Shown: positions 15,680 through 21,983 of the stretch, piece after piece
How the letters are laid out: each line of letters opens with the position of its first letter
Numbering within the stretch: the first letter of the stretch is position 1
NCBI GenBank assembly: GCA_012841005.1
Contig: DUVO01000061.1
Coordinates: 1 to 21,983 of the forward strand
DNA from: Bacillota bacterium
Lineage (GTDB): Bacteria; Bacillota; DTU030
Direction of reading: 5' to 3'
DNA length: 21,983 nt
Notes under the pieces: generated by a model
Database searches by the model: none
What the model was told of the DNA's origin: nothing
What the model saw: only the letters and a program-made list of their open reading frames with translations
Made by a program: the position numbers and the translations under genes

Positions 15680-16216
15680 ATGTCCCGGATCGGAAGGTTA
15701 CCCATCGAGATACCCCAGGGAGTACAAGTGAACCTGGTGGATAACCATATAATCGTCAAAGGACCCAAGGGTCAGCTGGAAAAGGACCTCCCGGGCGAGG
15801 TGAAGGTGGAAATACAGGATAACCAGGTGGTAGTAACCCGGCCTTCAGATGAACGGAGACACAGGGCCCTCCATGGTTTGACAAGGACCCTGGTGGCCAA
15901 TATGATCGATGGGGTTACCAAGGGGTTTGAAAAGAAATTGGAGATTGTGGGTGTTGGTTACCGGGCTGCCCTGCAGGGGAATAAACTATCACTCCAGGTC
16001 GGATATTCCCACCCGGTGGAAATCACTCCCCCGCCTGGAATCGAAATTGAGGTGCCGGCACCAACAAAGATCACAGTAAAGGGGATCGATAAAGAGCAGG
16101 TTGGTGCCCTGGCAGCCGATATCCGGGCAGTAAGGGGACCGGAGCCTTACAAGGGCAAGGGTATTCGCTATGAGGGTGAATATGTCCGCCGAAAGGTTGG
16201 TAAGGCCGGCGCTTAG
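15680..16216 (+). CDS. rplF: 50S ribosomal protein L6
   Basis: The protein is 178 aa, starting at ATG 15680 right after AGGAGGTGG; a start at 15650 would run through this site. It begins [17 protein letters not shown] and has the signature [20 protein letters not shown] near the end. It contains two L6 domains and binds near the sarcin-ricin loop, where elongation factors dock. Confidence 0.97.
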   Translation: MSRIGRLPIEIPQGVQVNLVDNHIIVKGPKGQLEKDLPGEVKVEIQDNQVVVTRPSDERRHRALHGLTRTLVANMIDGVTKGFEKKLEIVGVGYRAALQGNKLSLQVGYSHPVEITPPPGIEIEVPAPTKITVKGIDKEQVGALAADIRAVRGPEPYKGKGIRYEGEYVRRKVGKAGA

Positions 16217-16270
16217 AACGGGTGTCAGGCAGCAGCGCAATTTTGATCTGGAGAAAGGAGTGAAGCCAGG

Positions 16271-16636
16271 ATGCCCAAGGAGAGTCGTAATGTAGCCAGA
16301 ATAAAACGGCATAAACGGGTGCGGAACAAGGTATTTGGAACAGAGGAACGCCCGCGGCTCAATATATTCCGTAGCCTTAATCATATTTATGCTCAGATTA
16401 TCAATGACCAGACCCCCAGGACCCTGGTTGCAGCATCAAGCCTGGACCCTGAACTTAAAGGGACTATGGCCGGTGGGGGAAATATCGCTGCCGCCAGAGA
16501 AGTCGGTACCCTTCTGGCCCAGAAGGCCCTGGCCAAGGGGATAACCAAGGTAGTCTTTGATCGGGGTGGTTATAAGTATCACGGTCGTGTGGCGGCCCTG
16601 GCGGAAGCGGCGCGGGAAGCAGGGCTGGACTTTTAG
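16271..16636 (+). CDS. rplR: 50S ribosomal protein L18
   Basis: The protein is 121 aa, starting at ATG 16271 after AAAGGAG. It has [22 protein letters not shown] arginine-rich N-terminus ([18 protein letters not shown]), [18 protein letters not shown] and [14 protein letters not shown], the 5S rRNA-binding family pattern. L18 carries 5S rRNA into the 50S subunit with L5. Confidence 0.97.
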   Translation: MPKESRNVARIKRHKRVRNKVFGTEERPRLNIFRSLNHIYAQIINDQTPRTLVAASSLDPELKGTMAGGGNIAAAREVGTLLAQKALAKGITKVVFDRGGYKYHGRVAALAEAAREAGLDF

Positions 16637-16655
16637 GCAAAAGGGAGGGATATAT

Positions 16656-17156
16656 ATGCAGAGGGAAGAAACTACTGCTCCGGAACTTGAGGAAAAGGTA
16701 GTGGCCATTAACCGGGTCGCCAAGGTGGTCAAGGGTGGCCGGCGCTTCAGCTTCAGTGCCCTGGTCGTAGTCGGCGACAAGAACGGCCGGGTTGGCTTTG
16801 GCCTTGGTAAAGCGGGGGAGGTTCCCGAGGCAATCCGCAAGGGAGTCGAAGCGGCGAAAAAGAATATGATAGAAGTTCCCATCCGGGGGACCACTATCCC
16901 CCACGAGATCATAGGCCGGTTTGGTGCCGGCAGGGTACTTTTGAAACCGGCTGCCGAAGGGACCGGGGTTATCGCCGGCGGGCCGGTCAGGGCAGTTTTG
17001 GAATTGGCAGGGGTACGGGATATATTGACCAAATCTTTAGGTTCTGCCAATGCAAACAACATGGTCCGGGCGACGATGGAAGGACTCAAGTCCCTGAAGA
17101 CTTCCCGGGAAGTGGCCAGACTGCGGGGCATACCGGAGGAAAAGTTGTTAGGCTAG
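16656..17156 (+). CDS. rpsE: 30S ribosomal protein S5
   Basis: The protein is 166 aa, starting at ATG 16656 with AAGGGAGGG upstream. An upstream in-frame GTG/ATT region belongs to rplR in another frame. It has the S5 double-stranded-RNA-binding fold with [20 protein letters not shown] and [15 protein letters not shown], followed by [13 protein letters not shown]5 affects decoding fidelity and mRNA unwinding. The gene is 19 nt after rplR and 12 nt before rpmD. Confidence 0.97.
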   Translation: MQREETTAPELEEKVVAINRVAKVVKGGRRFSFSALVVVGDKNGRVGFGLGKAGEVPEAIRKGVEAAKKNMIEVPIRGTTIPHEIIGRFGAGRVLLKPAAEGTGVIAGGPVRAVLELAGVRDILTKSLGSANANNMVRATMEGLKSLKTSREVARLRGIPEEKLLG

Positions 17157-17168
17157 GAGGTAGTTGAA

Positions 17169-17354
17169 ATGGCAGCATTGAAGATTACCCTTAAGCGCAG
17201 CCTGGCCGGTTCACAGCCCAAGCAGCGGGCAACGGCCAAAGCCCTTGGGCTAACCAAGCTGCAAAAGAGCGTTATCCATAAGGATAATCCCCAGATTAGA
17301 GGAATGATCGCCAGGATCAATCATTTGATTGAGGTTGTGGAAGTAGAAGAATAA
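17169..17354 (+). CDS. rpmD: 50S ribosomal protein L30
   Basis: The protein is 61 aa, starting at ATG 17169 after TAGGAGG. It has LKITLKRSLAGSQPKQ and ALGLTKLQKSVIHKDNPQIRGM, the family pattern. L30 is a small peripheral large-subunit protein, absent from some bacteria. It is followed by a 110-nt spacer that contains a tiny possible reading frame. Confidence 0.96.
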   Translation: MAALKITLKRSLAGSQPKQRATAKALGLTKLQKSVIHKDNPQIRGMIARINHLIEVVEVEE

Positions 17355-17358
17355 ACCC

Positions 17359-17436
17359 ATGGCCCAACGGAAGGTTCGGATTTATAGAGCCAGGGTGGTG
17401 TCAGGTACTTCCCTTGTAGATTCAGGGGGACGGTAA
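17359..17436 (+). other. Possible 25-codon reading frame in the rpmD-rplO spacer
   Basis: An ATG at 17359 opens 25 codons ending TAA 17434-17436, encoding a basic peptide that starts MAQRKVRIYRARVV. The only purine-rich sequence before it is a weak GGAAGTAGAAG within the end of rpmD. Its basic composition resembles a ribosomal-protein tail, but I recognise no family. It may be a chance frame. Confidence 0.2.
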
Positions 17437-17464
17437 AGTTACTTTATTTCAAGGGGGTGGAATT

Positions 17465-17905
17465 GTGAAACTCCATGAACTAAAACCGCAAGTGGGGGAA
17501 AAACGAAACCGTAAACGTGTCGGCAGGGGAATCGGTACTGGTTTAGGGAAAACCGCTGGCCGCGGCCATAAGGGACAGAAGGCCCGTTCCGGCGGAGGTG
17601 TCCGCCCCGGCTTTGAAGGGGGCCAAAAACCCCTACAACTCAGGCTTCCCAAGCGTGGTTTCAAGAATATCTTCCGGAAAGAATTTGTAGAAGTAAATGT
17701 CAAGGAGCTAAATCGATTTGCCGATGATACTGTAGTTACCCCCGAATTATTGCTGGAAAGTGGTATAATTAAAAAGGTTAAGGATGGGGTAAAGATCCTG
17801 GGTCAAGGTGAATTGGAGAAGAAACTGGAGGTCAGAGCCAACAGTTTCAGTAAGTCCGCTGTGGAAAAGATCACTGCAGCGGGTGGAAAAGCAGAGGTGA
17901 TTTAG
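17465..17905 (+). CDS. rplO: 50S ribosomal protein L15
   Basis: The protein is 146 aa, starting at GTG 17465 after AAGGGGGTGG. It begins [22 protein letters not shown] and has the glycine/arginine-rich [20 protein letters not shown] segment that threads into 23S rRNA. L15 is a mid-to-late assembly protein. Its stop codon directly touches the secY start, so secY translation is probably coupled. Confidence 0.97.
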   Translation: MKLHELKPQVGEKRNRKRVGRGIGTGLGKTAGRGHKGQKARSGGGVRPGFEGGQKPLQLRLPKRGFKNIFRKEFVEVNVKELNRFADDTVVTPELLLESGIIKKVKDGVKILGQGELEKKLEVRANSFSKSAVEKITAAGGKAEVI

Positions 17906-19165
17906 GTGTTAGCAGCCCTGCGCAATGCTTGGCGAATACCGGAGCTGCGGCAGCGGATTAAGTTTACCTTTTTAATGTTCCTGGTGTTCAGAATCGGGTC
18001 CCATATTCCGGTACCCAATATCGATATTGCCAAGATCCAGGAATTTTTGGAAGCAGGAACCCTCTTTGGTTTCCTGGACATGTTTTCCGGGGGTGCCCTC
18101 AAAAGTTTCTCCATCTTTGCCCTCAGCATAACGCCGTATATTACTGCTTCCATCATAATGCAGTTGTTGACCATTGTGATCCCGAAGTGGGAGCAGTTGG
18201 CCAAAGAGGGTGAAGAGGGACGGAAGAAATTAGCCCAGTACACCCGCTATGGGGCTGTAATCCTGGCCTTTATCCAGGCGGTGGGGATGAGCATGTGGAT
18301 GCGCAATGCCGTCGTGGATCCTTCTTATTTGACCTATTTTGTCATTGCCATCACCCTGACAGCGGGGACGACCTTTTTGATGTGGCTGGGTGAGCAAATC
18401 ACGGAGAAGGGGATCGGCAACGGGATTTCCCTCATTATTTTCGCCGGGATTGTTTCCCAACTACCCAGCGGGCTGGGTAAGATTGTGGGTTATGTGCAGG
18501 TGCGGGCCATCAATATCCTGAACATCCTTGCCCTGGCGGCAATTGCCCTGCTGGTGGTCGCAGCCGTTATTTACATCCAGGAAGGTGAGCGCCGGATCAC
18601 TGTCCAATATGCAAAAAGGGTAGTGGGACGGAAAATTTACGGCGGTCAGAGCACCCACATTCCCCTGAAGGTAAACCAAGCCGGTGTTATTCCCATTATC
18701 TTTGCCAGTTCGGTGTTGATGTTCCCCGGCACGGTGGCCCAGTTTATTAATCACCCCTGGGCCCGGGCAGTGGCCGGATGGCTACAATTTGGGACCCCCC
18801 TGCATACTACCCTGTATGTCCTGTTGACCATCTTTTTCACCTACTTCTATACTGCTATCACCTTCAATCCGATGGATGTGGCCGATAATATGAAAAAGTA
18901 TGGTGGCTTTATTCCCGGGCTTCGCCCCGGTAAGAGGACAGCTGAGTACATTGACCGGATCCTTAGCCGCTTAACTTTGGCCGGCGCCCTGTTTATTGCT
19001 GGTATTGCTATTATGCCGGTTTTTATAGGGCAGCTGACGGGTATCCAGGGAATCTATTTCGGGGGGACGGGTGTCCTCATTGTTGTCGGTGTGGCCCTGG
19101 AAACCATGAAACAAATCGAAGCCCATATGCTCATGCGGCATTATGAAGGATTTATGAAGAAATAG
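17906..19165 (+). CDS. secY: Preprotein translocase subunit SecY
   Basis: The protein is 419 aa, starting at GTG 17906 immediately after the rplO stop, with AGAGGTGA inside rplO as ribosome site. It is a ten-helix membrane channel. Recognisable parts are the plug-helix region with FSGGALKSFSIFALSITPYI, the GEQITEKGIGNGISLIIF loop, RRITVQYAKR, and KYGGFIPGLRPGKRTAEYI, a cytoplasmic SecA/ribosome-binding loop. It exports the flavin lipoprotein described here among others. Forty-one bases separate it from adk. Confidence 0.98.
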   Translation: MLAALRNAWRIPELRQRIKFTFLMFLVFRIGSHIPVPNIDIAKIQEFLEAGTLFGFLDMFSGGALKSFSIFALSITPYITASIIMQLLTIVIPKWEQLAKEGEEGRKKLAQYTRYGAVILAFIQAVGMSMWMRNAVVDPSYLTYFVIAITLTAGTTFLMWLGEQITEKGIGNGISLIIFAGIVSQLPSGLGKIVGYVQVRAINILNILALAAIALLVVAAVIYIQEGERRITVQYAKRVVGRKIYGGQSTHIPLKVNQAGVIPIIFASSVLMFPGTVAQFINHPWARAVAGWLQFGTPLHTTLYVLLTIFFTYFYTAITFNPMDVADNMKKYGGFIPGLRPGKRTAEYIDRILSRLTLAGALFIAGIAIMPVFIGQLTGIQGIYFGGTGVLIVVGVALETMKQIEAHMLMRHYEGFMKK

Positions 19166-19206
19166 TACCGGAGGATTTAAGGGTAGAGAAGGGGAGGGAT
19201 ACCAAA

Positions 19207-19860
19207 ATGCGCCTGATTATGTTGGGCCCCCCTGGAGCAGGAAAGGGAACCCAAGGTGCGATGCTCGCCCGGGCATTGCAGGTCCCCCACATTGCCACAG
19301 GCGATATATTCCGGCAAGCAGTCAAGGAATTTACCGCACTGGGGCGAAAGGCCCAATCTTATCTTGAGCGGGGGGAACTGGTACCTGATGAAATTGTTGT
19401 GGAGATTGTGCTGGAGCGGCTCCAGAAACCTGACTGTGGGAAGGGTTTTATCCTCGATGGTTTTCCCCGTACAGTAAAACAGGCACAGGCATTGGAGGAG
19501 TTTTTGCACAAAGAGGGTAATGCTTTGACGGGTGTCATCCTTCTTGATGTGGACCCGGAAGTGCTGGTAGAAAGGTTGACAGGCCGCCGGGTTTGCCGCC
19601 GGTGTGGAGCTACTTACCATTTCCAGTATATGCCTTCCCGGGTGGAAGGCCGCTGTGATGAGTGTGGGGGAGAGCTTTACCAGCGAGAGGATGACAGGGA
19701 AGAAACGGTGCGGCACCGGTTGGATGTCCATGAAAGTCAGACCAGGCCACTTAGGGATTATTACGAAAAACGGAATTTACTCTATGTCTTTGATGCAGCC
19801 CAGCCCATCGAAGGGGTCTTTGTTGAGATCATGGAGCAATTGGGGAGAGGGCAACTATGA
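19207..19860 (+). CDS. adk: Adenylate kinase, zinc-binding long form
   Basis: The protein is 217 aa, starting at ATG 19207. It converts ATP plus AMP to two ADP in the cytoplasm. The P-loop GPPGAGKGT is at residues 7-15, TGDIFR follows in the AMP site, and GFPRT is at 85-89. The LID domain carries a structural zinc site, Cys130, 133, 150 and 153, as in Gram-positive and thermophilic enzymes. It overlaps map by ATGA, the usual secY-adk-map arrangement. Confidence 0.98.
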   Translation: MRLIMLGPPGAGKGTQGAMLARALQVPHIATGDIFRQAVKEFTALGRKAQSYLERGELVPDEIVVEIVLERLQKPDCGKGFILDGFPRTVKQAQALEEFLHKEGNALTGVILLDVDPEVLVERLTGRRVCRRCGATYHFQYMPSRVEGRCDECGGELYQREDDREETVRHRLDVHESQTRPLRDYYEKRNLLYVFDAAQPIEGVFVEIMEQLGRGQL

Positions 19861-20636
19861 TCCTTTTAAAATCAAGGCAGGAAATCGAAATCATGGCTGA
19901 GGCCGGCCGGCTGGTAGCGGCCACCCTGGCTGAGCTGAGGCGGGTTATTGAACCCGGTATTACAACCGGGGAACTGGATCGAATTGCAGCATCCTTCATT
20001 GCCAGAAACGGGGGCAAAGCTGCCTTTAAAGGATACCAGGGTTTTCCTGCCAGCATCTGCACCTCGATTAATGAAGAGGTTGTCCATGGTATTCCTGGGT
20101 TAAGGCAACTAAAAAATGGAGATATTATTAGTATTGATGCCGGTGTGGTAATTAATGGTTATGTAGGGGACGCGGCAGTTACAGTACCGGTAGGTGAAGT
20201 TGAACCGGAAATCCTGCGTTTGCTCCAGATTACAGAGGAGGCCCTGGCCCGGGGAATAGACCAGGCCAAGGTAGGTAACCGCCTGTCCGACATTTCCCAT
20301 GCGATCCAGAGTTATGTGGAGAGCAATAATTTTTCCGTTGTGCGCGACTATGTCGGCCACGGTATCGGTCGCCAAATGCATGAGGCTCCCCAGATTCCAA
20401 ATTTCGGTCCCCCGGGGCATGGTCCCAGGCTGGAGGAAGGGATGGTACTGGCTATCGAACCCATGGTCAATTTGGGGACTTACCATGTCAGGACCCTAGA
20501 TGACGGCTGGACGGTAGTGACCCAGGACGGTAAACCCTCTGCCCATTTTGAGCACAGTGTCGCCATCACTGCCGACGGTCCTGTTATCCTGACCAGCTTA
20601 GGTTCAGGGGAGGGAAGAAAAAATGGCAGTAGGTAG
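19857..20636 (+). CDS. map: Methionine aminopeptidase, type I
   Basis: The protein is 259 aa, starting at ATG 19857 in a 4-nt overlap with the adk stop. It removes the initiator methionine from new proteins. The five metal ligands are present: Asp94, Asp105, His168, Glu201 and Glu232. Auxiliary active-site histidines are in EEVVHGIP (His77) and QMHEAP (His175). There is no N-terminal zinc-finger extension. Its last 14 bases overlap the KOW-protein gene. Confidence 0.98.
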   Translation: MILLKSRQEIEIMAEAGRLVAATLAELRRVIEPGITTGELDRIAASFIARNGGKAAFKGYQGFPASICTSINEEVVHGIPGLRQLKNGDIISIDAGVVINGYVGDAAVTVPVGEVEPEILRLLQITEEALARGIDQAKVGNRLSDISHAIQSYVESNNFSVVRDYVGHGIGRQMHEAPQIPNFGPPGHGPRLEEGMVLAIEPMVNLGTYHVRTLDDGWTVVTQDGKPSAHFEHSVAITADGPVILTSLGSGEGRKNGSR

Positions 20637-20919
20637 GCTAAGGCTCGGACAGTTGGTGGGTTCTCGAGCTGGGAGGGATAGTGGCCAGCGGTACCTCGTT
20701 GTTGGCAAGTCCGGTGATCGGTTTGTGCTTGTAGCGGATGGCAAAACGCGAAGGGTAGCAGCACCGAAGAAAAAAAATATCAGGCATTTGATCTTCCATT
20801 CCGCCGTTGCCGAGGAAATAGGGAACAAATTAACTGCCGGGGAAGAGGTTACTGATGAGGAGATCCGTTTAGCCTTGACTGAATTGGTTGAGGAACAAGG
20901 GTTTTCCTTGCCCACATAA
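20623..20919 (+). CDS. KOW-domain (L14e/L6e-like) RNA-binding protein
   Basis: The product is 98 aa, starting at ATG 20623 inside the end of map, preceded by AGGGGAGGGA. The N-terminal half has the pattern [20 protein letters not shown] then [18 protein letters not shown], a KOW motif as in archaeal/eukaryotic L14e, here in a bacterial protein. The C-terminal part is charged and helical. Homologs (including B. subtilis YbzG) sit between map and infA in Firmicutes. The role is unknown; position suggests ribosome or translation-initiation work. Confidence 0.85.
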   Translation: MAVGRLRLGQLVGSRAGRDSGQRYLVVGKSGDRFVLVADGKTRRVAAPKKKNIRHLIFHSAVAEEIGNKLTAGEEVTDEEIRLALTELVEEQGFSLPT

Positions 20920-20936
20920 GGAGGGTGAGAAACAGC

Positions 20937-21297
<361 letters not shown>

Positions 21298-21373
21298 GTG
21301 ACCGGTGGGAATGCCTATAGCTGTCAGGCTGTAAGGGTTTTCCAGGTATTACATTAGGAGGTGAAGGTACGAC

Positions 21374-21745
21374 ATGGCACGTATTGCCGGGGTAGACTTA
21401 CCCAGGGATAAACGCGTTGAGGTTGCTTTGACTTATATTTACGGGATCGGACGCAGCACTGCCCTAAAGATTATCCAAGATGTGGGTATCGATGCCGATA
21501 CCAGGGTCCGGGATCTTACCGAGGAAGAAGTAAGCAGACTGCGGGAGTATATCGATAAGAATGTCAAGGTAGAAGGGGATGCCCGCCGAGATGTTGCCCT
21601 TGATATCAAGCGTTTGATTGAAATTGGCTGTTATCGTGGTATTAGGCACCGGCGCGGCATGCCGGTCCGGGGCCAGAGGACCAAAACCAATGCCCGCACC
21701 AGAAAGGGCCCCAGGAAGACTGTCGGCGTAAGGCGGAGTAAATAA
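21374..21745 (+). CDS. rpsM: 30S ribosomal protein S13
   Basis: The protein is 123 aa, starting at ATG 21374 with TTAGGAGGTG upstream. It begins [26 protein letters not shown] sequence ([14 protein letters not shown]) and ends with the basic [19 protein letters not shown] tail that contacts P-site tRNA. The central [17 protein letters not shown] is diagnostic. S13 links the 30S head to the large subunit. Confidence 0.98.
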   Translation: MARIAGVDLPRDKRVEVALTYIYGIGRSTALKIIQDVGIDADTRVRDLTEEEVSRLREYIDKNVKVEGDARRDVALDIKRLIEIGCYRGIRHRRGMPVRGQRTKTNARTRKGPRKTVGVRRSK

Positions 21746-21774
21746 AAAATTCTAGTCTAAAGGAGGGACAAACT

Positions 21775-21983
21775 ATGGCCAAAAGACCAGCCCAAAGAGT
21801 AAAACGGCGGGAGCGGAAGAACGTGGAACGTGGGGTAGCCCATATCCGCTCCACCTTTAATAATACCATCATTACCATTACCGATAAGAACGGAAATGCA
21901 ATTTCCTGGGCCAGTGCCGGCGGCGCCGGGTTTAAGGGGTCACGGAAAGGGACACCCTTTGCTGCCCAGCTTGCTGCGGAAAC
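21775..21983 (+). CDS. rpsK: 30S ribosomal protein S11 (3' partial)
   Basis: The gene starts at ATG 21775 after AAAGGAGGG and is open to the window end, giving 69 complete codons. It begins [18 protein letters not shown] and has [17 protein letters not shown] followed by [21 protein letters not shown], the S11 signature. S11 contacts mRNA in the E-site region of the platform. The usual followers rpsD, rpoA and rplQ lie beyond the window. Confidence 0.97.
   Translation, partial: MAKRPAQRVKRRERKNVERGVAHIRSTFNNTIITITDKNGNAISWASAGGAGFKGSRKGTPFAAQLAAE

Overview
The window is about 22 kb of a Gram-positive, anaerobe-type bacterial chromosome. I place it in the Firmicutes, probably a Clostridia/Peptococcaceae-Moorella-like lineage. 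Reasons are the unbroken S10-spc-alpha ribosomal order with adk, map and a KOW-domain gene between secY and infA; zinc-ribbon forms of S14, L36, L24 and adenylate kinase; an EF-Tu with a four-cysteine insertion that I recall from that group; strong GGAGG ribosome sites with frequent GTG starts; and tandem MinD-type ATPases carrying ferredoxin domains. The species cannot be fixed from the sequence alone.

Layout. (1) 1-1475: two tandem, translationally coupled MinD/Mrp-superfamily ATPases with inserted [4Fe-4S] ferredoxin domains; the first is cut by the window edge. (2) 1476-1955: about 480 nt with no recognisable gene, holding a perfect 8-bp inverted repeat and a possible gene remnant. (3) 1956-4010: one exported lipoprotein with an N-terminal covalent-FMN domain and a C-terminal FAD-binding reductase domain, closed by a strong terminator. 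(4) 4189-6800: a metal-resistance operon with its own promoter: a CadC-like ArsR/SmtB repressor and a Zn/Cd/Pb-exporting P1B-ATPase. (5) 6885-8215: tuf (EF-Tu) with its own consensus promoter and a strong terminator. (6) 8327 to the end: 29 genes all on the plus strand, rpsJ-rplC-rplD-rplW-rplB-rpsS-rplV-rpsC-rplP-rpmC-rpsQ-rplN-rplX-rplE-rpsN-rpsH-rplF-rplR-rpsE-rpmD-rplO-secY-adk-map-KOW-infA-rpmJ-rpsM-rpsK, the last cut by the window edge.

How it fits together. The right two-thirds is core translation and secretion machinery in its usual order. The left third is accessory: redox-cofactor ATPases, an extracytoplasmic flavin reductase and a heavy-metal efflux operon. The junction is unusual, because rpsL, rpsG and fusA normally precede tuf and here the cad operon does. 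The most interesting items are the flavin lipoprotein, which lacks the diagnostic residues of fumarate reductases and so probably reduces something else; the cysteine-cluster EF-Tu; and the split str operon. I did not find CRISPR arrays, tRNA or rRNA genes, intact insertion sequences or recognisable riboswitches.
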